64,000 nt of DNA from PNON01 sp964387025 (lineage in GTDB: Bacteria; Chloroflexota; Anaerolineae; Anaerolineales; Anaerolineaceae). The DNA lies in contig CAYLUZ010000003.1 of NCBI GenBank assembly GCA_964387025.1, positions 124,001 through 188,000 of the forward strand. The letters run 5' to 3'. Shown here piece by piece: positions 41,474 to 50,364 of the stretch. A program made the translations under genes and the position numbers. Under the pieces are notes generated by a model. That model did no database searches. It saw nothing but the letters and a program-made list of their open reading frames with translations, and was not told the DNA's origin. Numbering within the stretch: position 1 is the first letter of the stretch; the number at the start of each line of letters is the position of its first letter.

Positions 41474-43681
41474 TTATGGCCGGGTCAAACCGGAGACAGA
41501 ACCACCAAGGTCGTCAATGGCATCGTACAAAACTTGAAGTACATAAACGCCATTGTGCATTGCAGAACCCGGGTCCTTGTATGAGAAGTGCAAGTTGAAA
41601 GCAGCTTCCATCAGACGCGGAGAGAATGGGTATGCAAGATTAGCACCTGTATCATTCTTGTCTGCTGCACCATCACCGTCGGCATCCAGGAAGAAATAAG
41701 GGCGGGAAGCGCCGTTGTAGACAATTCCAGCACCTAATTTATCCTTGGCATACGCTTGAATGGCAGTATATAGTTTTTCCTGCATGGTAGATACTTCGCC
41801 CATCAATCCTTCAGCAACATCACCATCACCGTCATAATCTGTGGTGTCGCCAGGAGCGCGCAACGCGGCTGGATCATCAGAACCGTGGCAGCCTTTACAG
41901 GCTTCGACCTTGACATCCAGGGTGTGAACATCATGGCAGGAGGAGCAGGTCGCGAAACCTTCCACGTGTGCGAATTGACCAGCGTATTCCTTGTCTGGAT
42001 ACTGGAACATTCCACCGGCATCAGCACCGAACAGGGTTGCTCCTGCACTGAAGTAGTGTACATTCTGGAAGGTGACAGTCTTATCAGCAGTATCTGCTTC
42101 TTTACCAGCTACTGACAGAGCAACTGTCCGACCGGACTGGCGGCCCTGGTGGCATGTGAGGCAGAGGTTGTTGGGATCTGCGATATTCTTGCCATCTGCA
42201 TCCTTGGCAAAGCTGAGGCTCTTTCCACTCGGGAAGGGTACTGTTGCTACTTCGTAGAGCTTGGGCCAGTTGGCATCATCATGGCAGGTGTAGCAAGTAA
42301 AGCTGTTGGAAATTGGTTGAGCACCAATACCAGACTGCAGCACCGAACCAGTGGGTGAGATGGATACGGTACCGCCAGCATTTATAAATTCAGGCAGACC
42401 GGTCGCACTATGGCACTTGGCACAGTTATACGGTACTTCGCCATCGGCATCCCAATCGCGGAAAGCCATGCTGGAGCCATCAAAATGACCTGCATCAAAG
42501 CGCTCAAGCTTAGCTACATCACCACCAAGATCCTTGATGGAATCGATGAGGAGTTGAACGATGTACTTGTTGCCATGGGCATAAGCGCCAGGATCTTTAA
42601 TCGAAACCTGGTAATTGTAGGCACCTTTGAGCAGACGGGCAGTCCATGTCGAAAATGCAACATTAGCACCATCTTTCTGATCAATTACGCCATCACCTTC
42701 AGCATCGGCAAACCAATAAGGATAGGCTGCAGCATCATATACAACACTGATACCGGTCTTATCCTTGGCATACGCTTGCAGCTGGGCAAACAGGTTGACC
42801 TGGAGACCTTCGATCTCGAATGCCATACCTTCAGTTACATCGCCGTCACCATCATAATCAGCTTTGGAGCTGATCATTCGGATTTTCTTCAGGTCTTCCT
42901 TGGTGGCAGCACCTTCATGGCACAAAGTGCACTGCTCAACCTTGACTTCGAGTGAGTGGCTGTCATGGCAATCGATACAGGTGTCATACCCTGCGATATG
43001 GTCAAACTTGTAATCGTAGGTTTCACCATCATATTCATACCCGCCATGAACCTGGCTTCCGTACAAAGTTGCTGCAGCAGCAAAGTAATGTACATTGCGG
43101 AAACCAAACCTGACGTCTTTACCAGCATCATCTTTGATCGGGGCGACCACTGCATCGAGATCTGTAACTGCGAACTTCTCGATCTGAGCGTCTACACTGA
43201 CTTTAGACTCACGTCCCTGGTGGCAGGTCATGCACAAAGCCTCACGGCCTAGACCACTGATCACAACACCTGATGGGAAGGTCACTGCAGTGTAGTTGAA
43301 GGATGCATCATTGTGGCAGGAGGTGCATCCGATTCCGGTTACATCAGCGGCAGGGAGTGCCTTTTCATTTTTACCGGAGGTCATGAATTCAACGAGTCCG
43401 GCACCGGCATGACACTTTGTACAGGCGACAGGAACTTCTGCCGGATCCTCGCCATCCCAGTGACGGAAAGCTTCAGTATCTGAGGCTGCATGGCCAGATG
43501 CAGTCCATAATGCTGCAAAAGGTGCATCAACACCTTTTACTGCTTCCGGGCACGGTTCAGGTGCTGGGCAGGTGGGTGGTTCGGTTACCGGGGCGGTTGA
43601 AGGAGCGGCTGCCGGCTGGCATGCCGCAATAACGAAAACCAATCCCAGTATCAAACCGATTATCAATAATTTTTTCTTCAT
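41474..43681 (-). CDS. Decahaem cytochrome c lipoprotein with internal duplication
   Basis: Lipobox VIAAC (Cys21), then a Pro/Ala/Thr linker. Ten CxxCH motifs start at residues 87, 119, 150, 235, 251 and again 420, 463, 507, 579, 595. The two halves (about 64-390 and 397-735) are clear repeats, each also carrying YDGDGDV.EG and a D.(D/E)GDG...K(D/N) loop like calcium-binding EF-hand or dockerin loops, then DKxGxxxVY(D/N). Electron carrier or terminal reductase at the cell surface; the substrate is unknown. ATG 43681 has AGGAG upstream and a good promoter about 100 bases away. Confidence 0.85.
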   Translation of the reverse strand: MKKKLLIIGLILGLVFVIAACQPAAAPSTAPVTEPPTCPAPEPCPEAVKGVDAPFAALWTASGHAASDTEAFRHWDGEDPAEVPVACTKCHAGAGLVEFMTSGKNEKALPAADVTGIGCTSCHNDASFNYTAVTFPSGVVISGLGREALCMTCHQGRESKVSVDAQIEKFAVTDLDAVVAPIKDDAGKDVRFGFRNVHYFAAAATLYGSQVHGGYEYDGETYDYKFDHIAGYDTCIDCHDSHSLEVKVEQCTLCHEGAATKEDLKKIRMISSKADYDGDGDVTEGMAFEIEGLQVNLFAQLQAYAKDKTGISVVYDAAAYPYWFADAEGDGVIDQKDGANVAFSTWTARLLKGAYNYQVSIKDPGAYAHGNKYIVQLLIDSIKDLGGDVAKLERFDAGHFDGSSMAFRDWDADGEVPYNCAKCHSATGLPEFINAGGTVSISPTGSVLQSGIGAQPISNSFTCYTCHDDANWPKLYEVATVPFPSGKSLSFAKDADGKNIADPNNLCLTCHQGRQSGRTVALSVAGKEADTADKTVTFQNVHYFSAGATLFGADAGGMFQYPDKEYAGQFAHVEGFATCSSCHDVHTLDVKVEACKGCHGSDDPAALRAPGDTTDYDGDGDVAEGLMGEVSTMQEKLYTAIQAYAKDKLGAGIVYNGASRPYFFLDADGDGAADKNDTGANLAYPFSPRLMEAAFNLHFSYKDPGSAMHNGVYVLQVLYDAIDDLGGSVSGLTRP

Positions 43682-44160
43682 ATAATCATTCTCCTATTGT
43701 TGAAAATAATTGATATTTAAAGATTAGCAATATGTTATAGTCACACCTCCTCACTCTGGGTAATTACAGTACACCCATTGTATTTATGAATTATAGCCTT
43801 CTACTTACATTAATACAACATTAAAACCCCTTTTTTGAGAAATTTTATCTAATTTTTACGGAATACAAAAAATAGCCAAATATATCTAATAATTCTGTGG
43901 ATTTTGATATATTTTTATGGCTAAATGCTGTTATTTGCTGGAGTTAATCATTTTTGAGATTATTGATTATTGGGGCATCTTCCATGTATATTTGATAATT
44001 ATTGATAAAGAAGATAAAATATGGGTAATTAAGAGCGTACTTCTCACGTTTCTTTAATCTTGTTATGGCAGAATCAAATTCGAATAAATGATTTCTACCA
44101 AAATCGAGTTTTTATTCGTAGTGTAAATAGGTACGCCGAAATCAATAAAGGGAGAGACCC
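43682..44160. other. 479-base divergent intergenic region of the cytochrome island
   Basis: No gene seen. It holds the promoter of the multihaem unit (minus) and must hold that of the ccm operon (plus), for which no clear -35/-10 pair stands out. The sequence is AT-rich, with GGGAGAG just before ccmE. Confidence 0.5.
43790..43818 (-). promoter_or_regulatory. Predicted promoter of the multihaem cytochrome unit
   Basis: Minus strand TTGTAT (43818-43813), 17-base spacer, TATAAT (43795-43790). Confidence 0.6.
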
Positions 44161-44637
44161 ATGAAAAGAAAATTTATTTTTGGTGGAATTCTCATTCTTG
44201 CAGCAATTGTTTACCTGATCATTTCATCATCTCAAGCAAATGCACAGTATTTTCTGACTGTGAATGAATTGAACACCAAAGCGAAGGAAATGTCTGGCCG
44301 TGAAATTAGGATTTCCGGGGCTGTAGTAGGAGATTCGATCAAGTTTGATCCAAACACCCTGGATTTAACATTCGATGTCGTGCATATTCCGGGTGATAAT
44401 GCTGAGATCGATAAAAAGGGGGGATTGGCAGAAGTACTCCACCAGGCAGTGTCCGATACATCTTTAATACATTTACCGGTTATCTATAATGGTCCTAAGC
44501 CTGACCTCTTAAAAAATGAAGCTCAAGCAATCATGACAGGGACGCTGGATGACAAAGGTGTATTCCATGCCAACGAACTCTTACTAAAATGTCCGACCCG
44601 CTATGATGAAGCTGTTCCTGAACAGGCGGTAAATTAA
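44161..44637 (+). CDS. ccmE: Haem chaperone CcmE, cysteine (CxxxY) type
   Basis: CcmE covalently holds haem in the periplasm for transfer to apocytochromes. Signal-anchor helix at 4-22, then an OB-fold domain (GREIRISGAVVGDSI, LDLTFDVVH, PVIYNGPKPDLL, AIMTGTLDDKGVFHANELL). The haem-binding residue, His in E. coli, is replaced by Cys144 in CPTRY, the CxxxY motif known from Desulfovibrio and archaeal CcmE. Start follows GGGAGAGACCC. It is followed by hairpins before ccmF. Confidence 0.92.
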   Translation: MKRKFIFGGILILAAIVYLIISSSQANAQYFLTVNELNTKAKEMSGREIRISGAVVGDSIKFDPNTLDLTFDVVHIPGDNAEIDKKGGLAEVLHQAVSDTSLIHLPVIYNGPKPDLLKNEAQAIMTGTLDDKGVFHANELLLKCPTRYDEAVPEQAVN

Positions 44638-44640
44638 TAA

Positions 44641-44708
44641 ATGTCTTTTAGACATCTCATTTAGATTAGAATAAGAATAGCAGTCAATCTTTGACCGCTG
44701 CCCTTTTT
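44641..44708 (+). terminator. Hairpins between ccmE and ccmF (attenuator or terminator)
   Basis: ATGTCT-TTT-AGACAT at 44641-44655, then AGCAGTCAA-TCT-TTGACCGCT (44679-44699, one mismatch) followed by GCCCTTTTTG. These could make ccmE more abundant than the downstream ccm genes. Confidence 0.45.
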
Positions 44709-44752
44709 GACTTAATTATTTTTGAATTAATTGCCAGCGTTCCGGAGTTATT

Positions 44753-46762
44753 ATGATTGTAGATTTGGGTTTCGGAATATTAGTCATCACACTTGCGGTC
44801 ACAATATTTGCATCGGTGGCAGCAATAGTCGGGGTAAGCACCAAGAATCAGCGTTGGATAGATTCCGCCAGATATGCATCTACGATCACTTTTGGATTAA
44901 TTACTCTGGCAGCGGGATGTATTATTTATTTGATCGTCACCGGGCACTATGAAGTTGCCTATGTTTATGCCGTGTCAAGCAGCAGCATGCCGGTCTACTT
45001 AAAACTAACAGCGTTATGGGGGGGGCAATCAGGCTCATTGATTTTTTGGAGCTGGTTGATGTCCGCCTTTACTTCAGCTGTGATGCTTAGGAATTGGACA
45101 CGTGACCGTGAGTTTTTACCCTGGGTAATCGTAGTTACCATGGTAACCCTCACTTTTTTCTTGAGCATGTCCATTTTCTTCGAAAATCCTTTTACGCGTT
45201 TCTGGGCAACACCTTCTGGGGAACGAATCGAAGCGATGTTCCCTCCTGCCGGATCAGACTTGCTCATGCCGCAGGATGGTAGAGGGCTTAATCCGCTCTT
45301 ACGACATCCGGGGATGATCATCCATCCGCCCATGCTTTATTTAGGTTTTGTTGCCTTTGTTATTCCATTTGCGTTTGCCATTGCTGCATTGATCACTGGC
45401 AGAACCGATGATCGCTGGATCCGGTTAACCAGACGGTGGACGTTGGTAGCCTGGTTGTTTCTGACGATCGGCCTGGTACTGGGAATGCGGTGGGCGTACG
45501 ATGTCCTGGGTTGGGGAGGTTATTGGGGTTGGGATCCGGTGGAAATTGCGGCACTGATGCCGTGGTTGACCGGTACAGCCCTGCTGCATTCTGTGATGAT
45601 CCAGGAAAAGCGGGGGATGTTCAAGCAATGGAACATGTTCCTTATCATACTTACTTATGATTGGGTAATTGTCGGTACCTTCCTAACTCGTTCTGGGGTA
45701 CTATCTTCAGTGCATGCATTCGCCCAGAGTGCAATCGGTCCATTATTCTTTGCATTTATTTCCCTCACATTAATTGTTTCCATTTGGCTGCTTGTATATC
45801 GCTGGAAAGATTTACGATCTGAAGGGCAATTACATTCACTCCTTTCCCGCGAAACATTATTTCTGGTAAATAACCTGTTATTCCTGGGTATTTTTATCGA
45901 ATGTAATTTTGGGGTCTTCTTTCCTTTACTCTCAGAACTTGTGACCGGGCAGAAAGTTACATTCGGACCACCCTGGTATATTCGAGCAACTGGACCACTA
46001 TGGGGCGGATTACTTCTTCTCATGGGCATTGCACCTCTTTCTGCCTGGCAGATTTCGACAGGAAAGACACTGGGAAGAGCCATTTGGAAACCCTTCATTC
46101 CATCAGTCCTGGCGGTTGTAGCCGCATTTTCTCTAGGGGTAAAGCAGCCCGGAGCTTTATTTGCATTCTGGCTGGTGGCGCTTGTCATATCTGTAACTTT
46201 ATATGAATACTGGCGTGGCATTAGGGCTCGCTCCCGCAGCACTGGTGATAATTTCTTCGAGTCGATCTGGAGATTAACAGCACGAAACCGCAGACGATAC
46301 GGTGGTTATATTATTCATCTGGGAGTTGTTCTGATGGGGATAGGTGTGATTGGAATTAATGCATTCCAGACCCAGACCCAAGGAGCACTCACTCCGGGTC
46401 AAAGCCTGGATCTTGCGGGTTATTCGGTTGCATATAAGTCTCTGGCTGAATTCGATACTGCTGATGGAAAGAATGTTGCCCGGGCGGTAATGGAAGTAAG
46501 TAAAGGTGGTAAAGTATTGCAGGAGCTATACCCCCGTAGAGATTATTATTATGATTCCCAGCAACCTATGACCATTCCGGGAGTACGTAGCACCATGGAA
46601 GATGATGTATATGTCATCCTTGTGGATTGGCAGCCAATATCCAGCAGACTGGCTACATTTAAAATTTATCATAACCCGCTGGTGAACTGGTTGTGGCTTG
46701 GAAGCCTTGTCCTCATTTTTGGATCCATCATTGCTGTCTGGCCAACACCAGAAAAAGGGTAG
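44753..46762 (+). CDS. ccmF: Haem lyase subunit CcmF
   Basis: Polytopic membrane protein (about 15 helices) that ligates haem from holo-CcmE to the CxxCH of apocytochromes together with CcmH. The WWD-domain motif (GWGGYWGWDPVE) and flanking conserved segments (HPGMIIHPPMLYLGFV, GTFLTRSGVLSSVHAFA) are present. 669 residues is normal. ATG 44753 with GGAGTTATT upstream. Confidence 0.95.
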   Translation: MIVDLGFGILVITLAVTIFASVAAIVGVSTKNQRWIDSARYASTITFGLITLAAGCIIYLIVTGHYEVAYVYAVSSSSMPVYLKLTALWGGQSGSLIFWSWLMSAFTSAVMLRNWTRDREFLPWVIVVTMVTLTFFLSMSIFFENPFTRFWATPSGERIEAMFPPAGSDLLMPQDGRGLNPLLRHPGMIIHPPMLYLGFVAFVIPFAFAIAALITGRTDDRWIRLTRRWTLVAWLFLTIGLVLGMRWAYDVLGWGGYWGWDPVEIAALMPWLTGTALLHSVMIQEKRGMFKQWNMFLIILTYDWVIVGTFLTRSGVLSSVHAFAQSAIGPLFFAFISLTLIVSIWLLVYRWKDLRSEGQLHSLLSRETLFLVNNLLFLGIFIECNFGVFFPLLSELVTGQKVTFGPPWYIRATGPLWGGLLLLMGIAPLSAWQISTGKTLGRAIWKPFIPSVLAVVAAFSLGVKQPGALFAFWLVALVISVTLYEYWRGIRARSRSTGDNFFESIWRLTARNRRRYGGYIIHLGVVLMGIGVIGINAFQTQTQGALTPGQSLDLAGYSVAYKSLAEFDTADGKNVARAVMEVSKGGKVLQELYPRRDYYYDSQQPMTIPGVRSTMEDDVYVILVDWQPISSRLATFKIYHNPLVNWLWLGSLVLIFGSIIAVWPTPEKG

Positions 46763-46784
46763 TAAAAATGTTTTGGAGCGAATA

Positions 46785-47282
46785 ATGGATAGGAAAATCG
46801 TTTTTACCGCATTACTGCTCACGTTAGTACTGGCGGGATTACGAATCAACCATGGTCTAGCCCAGGATACTCAACCGGTTACGGATGACCAGATCAACGA
46901 GGTTGCCCGGCAGCTATATTGCCCGGTATGTGAAAACATATCATTGGATGTTTGTCCGACCCAGGCCTGTGCACAATGGCGGGATCTTATCAGAGAAAAA
47001 TTAGAAGCAGGCTGGACTACAGCAGAGATCAAGGATTATTTCGCCACTCAATATGGTGACCGGGTCCTTCCAGAACCTCCCAAAAAAGGACTAAACTGGC
47101 TGGTTTACATACTTCCACCGGTAATGATCATAGGCGGTATCTTATCATTGTGGTGGATCGTCAATAGATTGCAGGCACCCAAAAGAGTCTCCAACCTAAC
47201 CACGGAAAAATTGGATTCTACATCCTCGGGGGATGAATACATGGCTCGTATCGAAGAAGAGTTGAAAAATAGAAAAGGATAA
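46785..47282 (+). CDS. ccmH: CcmH apocytochrome thiol reductase subunit
   Basis: Start ATG 46785 (GGAGCGAATA upstream); the upstream in-frame part overlaps ccmF. Signal peptide, then the CcmH domain with redox pair CPVC in LYCPVCENISLDVCPTQACAQWRD, IREKLEAGWTTAEIKDYFATQYGDRVLPEPP, and a C-terminal helix. It reduces and holds the apocytochrome CxxCH for CcmF. Confidence 0.9.
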   Translation: MDRKIVFTALLLTLVLAGLRINHGLAQDTQPVTDDQINEVARQLYCPVCENISLDVCPTQACAQWRDLIREKLEAGWTTAEIKDYFATQYGDRVLPEPPKKGLNWLVYILPPVMIIGGILSLWWIVNRLQAPKRVSNLTTEKLDSTSSGDEYMARIEEELKNRKG

Positions 47283-47285
47283 GAT

Positions 47286-47861
47286 ATGGCGGTAATTCCC
47301 CCGAATGACACAAATGATCCAGAGACCAGGAAGAATTTACCTGTACCAATTTATATTGTTGCAGGAATATTATTGGTAGGATTTCTCGGTTTTCTTTTTA
47401 TGGGAATGCAGCGCTCCCAACAAGGTCCGATAAAGGTTGGTCAGGAGCTGCCTGGCATAACTCTGACTACATTTGACGGTAAAATAATCGATACCACATC
47501 AGAAAAAGGAAAGGTCATTCTTATTAATTTCTGGTCGTCATGGTGCAAACCCTGTGAAAGCGAAGCGGATGCCTTGCAAAGTTCTTGGGAGTATTACCAG
47601 CCTGGGAATGAAGTACTTTTTGTGGGTGTGGATTATGTCGATACAGAGCCTGAGGCAAAGGCAACCCTGGCGAAATTTGGAACCACCTATCCGAATGGAC
47701 CTGACCTGGGGACAAAGATCTCACAGATGTTTCGTATCAGGGGAGTTCCGGAAACGTACATTGTTGATCGGGACGGGAAATTGGCTTATATACAGATTGG
47801 TCCCTTTAATTCAAGCTCTGAGATTAAGAACTTAATCGATCCTCTATTAGGATCTGATTAA
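47286..47861 (+). CDS. Thioredoxin-like TlpA/ResA/CcmG protein
   Basis: One membrane anchor (residues 20-40) and an exported thioredoxin-fold domain with active site SWCKPCE (CxxC), GVDYVDTEPEAK and the cis-proline region RGVPETYIVDRDG. By position it is the CcmG-type reductant that keeps the CcmH and apocytochrome thiols reduced. 3 bases after ccmH. Confidence 0.88.
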   Translation: MAVIPPNDTNDPETRKNLPVPIYIVAGILLVGFLGFLFMGMQRSQQGPIKVGQELPGITLTTFDGKIIDTTSEKGKVILINFWSSWCKPCESEADALQSSWEYYQPGNEVLFVGVDYVDTEPEAKATLAKFGTTYPNGPDLGTKISQMFRIRGVPETYIVDRDGKLAYIQIGPFNSSSEIKNLIDPLLGSD

Positions 47862-47907
47862 ACAGAATATAAGAATTTGCAAAAAAAGCCAAAAAGGAAT
47901 AGGCACG

Positions 47908-48423
47908 ATGGAAACAACAGCTATCCTCTTGATCCTCACAGTATTATTATTGACAGCTGCCTTTATTGGTAGACCTTTTTACATTAAGGATGCTCGCTAT
48001 ACTCGTAAGCTAAATCCAGCGGACGGTGCCGTAAAAGATAAGTTGGATCATATCCATTCTTCCTTGTTAGCTGAAAAAGAACGCATTTTAGCTTCCATCC
48101 AGGAGTTGGAATTTGATTTTTCCCTTCATAAAGTTCCCGAAGACCTATATCCGGTTCAGAGGGCGGAGTTATTACAGCAGGCCGCTGGATTATTGAAAGA
48201 ACTTGAAGAAATGGGAATCACACCCGAAACCAAATCGACATCAAGTTCTAAAAGTTCAATCAAAGTTGCGACTGATTACGATGAACTGGAAGAGTTGATC
48301 GCCAAACGCCGAACGGAACTAACAGAAAAAAGCTCTGGGTTTTGTCCCCGCTGCGGGAGAGTAATTCAGGAAAGCGATCGTTTTTGCCCAAAATGCGGCT
48401 TCACTATTGCACCGATCAAGTGA
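47908..48423 (+). CDS. CcmI-like membrane protein with C-terminal zinc ribbon
   Basis: N-terminal helix (5-23), a coiled-coil region in which LLAEKERILASIQELEFDFSLHKVPEDLY resembles the N-terminal part of CcmI (apocytochrome chaperone), a Ser-rich linker, and a cytoplasmic zinc ribbon CPRCGRVIQESDRFCPKCG. The CcmI TPR domain is missing. Topology and role in the operon are inferred. Confidence 0.65.
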   Translation: METTAILLILTVLLLTAAFIGRPFYIKDARYTRKLNPADGAVKDKLDHIHSSLLAEKERILASIQELEFDFSLHKVPEDLYPVQRAELLQQAAGLLKELEEMGITPETKSTSSSKSSIKVATDYDELEELIAKRRTELTEKSSGFCPRCGRVIQESDRFCPKCGFTIAPIK

Positions 48424-48438
48424 TATGAGTACAAATTC

Positions 48439-50364
48439 ATGAAAAAGTTATTATTACCTGTTTCCATAATTTTCTTTTCAGTTTTCATTACTGGATGTAA
48501 TTTTTCTCTTGCTGGAGATATTAAACCTCCCCCAGGATATACTCCCCCGGTGTATCTACCACCAGCTGCAACTGCAGAGGCTTATCCATTGATACCGCCT
48601 GATCCTGCTCGTGGTGAGACCTTATACTCGGATTATTGCGCATCCTGCCATGGCAATCTGGGAAATGGTGCCGGACAAAATGCCGGTAATTCCACAACCC
48701 CTCCTGCAGCATTGGCTCAGATCGATGTGCTTCATAATGCAATTCCTCAAACCTGGTTCAATATAATCACCGATGGAAATGCGAATGGATCCATGCCCGC
48801 ATTCTCAAGTAAATTGGATGACCGGTCAAGGTGGGATGTCATTTCATATCTACTATCGATCGAAAACACACCTGATCAAATGGCAATAGGGATTGAAATA
48901 TATGCTACTGTTTGCAGCCAGTGCCATGGAGAAACTGGAAAGGGAGATGGAGAAAAAGCAGCCACCCTCCTGGTGAATCCGACTGATTTTACTGACCAAA
49001 GGATCATGTCTGCAATTTCCAATCAGGAAATGGTGAATGTTCTCACCAACGGATTAGGCGACGCCATGCCGGCATTTGGGAATATGCTCCCGGATAATGA
49101 AAAATGGGCAGTAATTACCGCCATTCGGTCCCTTTCATTTCAGCCAGCCAAAGAACCTGTGATTGCCTCAGGATCATCCAGTAGTCCTTCAAGTTCACTT
49201 ACGACAACTCCCCAATCGACAGCCGATCCATCGGAAGCTGTTGAAGCTCCAACAATCAACCCCGGGAAAAGAATAGTTAAGATTACCGGTAAGCTGACCA
49301 ATGACTACGGGTTATCTATTCCACAAAACCTCACAGTTTCATTAAGAATTTTTGACCAAATGGTAGAAACATCCACCCTGGAAACAACAGCGGATGCCAA
49401 CGGGACATATTCTTTTGAGAATGTTGAAATGCCAAGTGGACGGATATTTATTGCCACGGTTGATTATGGCGGCCAGCAATTCTCATCGCAGCCATCCATG
49501 CATCCAGGTGCAACTGTTGACGAAACTCAAACTGTCTTCGACCTGCCGATTCCCATCTATGATTCTACGACGGACAAAACCGTGACTAGCGCTGACCGAA
49601 TGCATGTTTTCTTCGATTTCAGCAGTCCCGGAATTGTTCAAGTAGTTGAATTATTCCTAATCTCAAATAACTCACCTCAGGTATTGGTATCTGCGACACC
49701 AGGTCAGGGAGTTTTAGATTTTTCACTGCCTGCAGGTGCAGCAAATTTACAATTCCAGGATAGCATCATTGGTGAGAGATACTTACAGACAGATACTGGA
49801 TTTACTGATACTGTCCCGGTTAACCCCGGGAAGGCAACTCACCAGGTACTATTTGCTTTCGATCTTCCATATACAAAGAAACTTGATCTCGAATTACCCC
49901 TCCCAATGAAGGTGGATTTGATCAATGTGATGGTACCAGTGGATGGTATAAAACTTAAGAGCGAACAATTGACTGATAGCGGCATCCAGGATAACCAGGG
50001 GGTGAAATTTAGATTATTCTCCAGTTCAAATTTATCTTCCGGGTCCACATTAAATATGACATTATCCGGAAATACTCCCACCGATCAATCTTCAGCAGAT
50101 TCGAAGATCAAAATTAATCCGATCCTATTTGGGGCGGGCATTTTCCTGTTTGCTCTTTCAGGTGTCGGATTATATTTCTATCAGAAGCAGAAAGCCCCTT
50201 TGGTTCAGCAGAATGCGTCAGGGAATTCCACTACTGAAGACAAGGAATCCATTATGGATGCCATTATTGTTTTGGATAACCTGTATAAAGAAGGTAAACT
50301 TAAGGAAGACATATATAGTATTCGGCGGGAAGAATTAAAGAATAAACTGAAGAGTCTCATGTGA
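48439..50364 (+). CDS. Dihaem cytochrome c lipoprotein within the ccm operon
   Basis: Lipobox ITGC, two class I cytochrome c domains (CASCHGN near 72, CSQCHGE near 158, each with a distal Met: GSMPAF and DAMPAF). A carboxypeptidase-regulatory-like beta domain follows (near 280-350: VKITGKLTNDYG, NGTYSFENVEMPSG), then a further beta region, one helix (ILFGAGIFLFALSGVGLYFY) and a cytoplasmic tail LDNLYKEGKLKEDIYSIRREELKNKL. That tail resembles the coiled-coil motif of the CcmI-like protein just upstream. Possibly an electron donor for thiol or haem reduction during cytochrome maturation; no named family recognised. Confidence 0.75.
   Translation: MKKLLLPVSIIFFSVFITGCNFSLAGDIKPPPGYTPPVYLPPAATAEAYPLIPPDPARGETLYSDYCASCHGNLGNGAGQNAGNSTTPPAALAQIDVLHNAIPQTWFNIITDGNANGSMPAFSSKLDDRSRWDVISYLLSIENTPDQMAIGIEIYATVCSQCHGETGKGDGEKAATLLVNPTDFTDQRIMSAISNQEMVNVLTNGLGDAMPAFGNMLPDNEKWAVITAIRSLSFQPAKEPVIASGSSSSPSSSLTTTPQSTADPSEAVEAPTINPGKRIVKITGKLTNDYGLSIPQNLTVSLRIFDQMVETSTLETTADANGTYSFENVEMPSGRIFIATVDYGGQQFSSQPSMHPGATVDETQTVFDLPIPIYDSTTDKTVTSADRMHVFFDFSSPGIVQVVELFLISNNSPQVLVSATPGQGVLDFSLPAGAANLQFQDSIIGERYLQTDTGFTDTVPVNPGKATHQVLFAFDLPYTKKLDLELPLPMKVDLINVMVPVDGIKLKSEQLTDSGIQDNQGVKFRLFSSSNLSSGSTLNMTLSGNTPTDQSSADSKIKINPILFGAGIFLFALSGVGLYFYQKQKAPLVQQNASGNSTTEDKESIMDAIIVLDNLYKEGKLKEDIYSIRREELKNKLKSLM

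Noticed and set aside
45655..46242. 195-codon minus-strand frame
   Set aside because: Antisense of ccmF.
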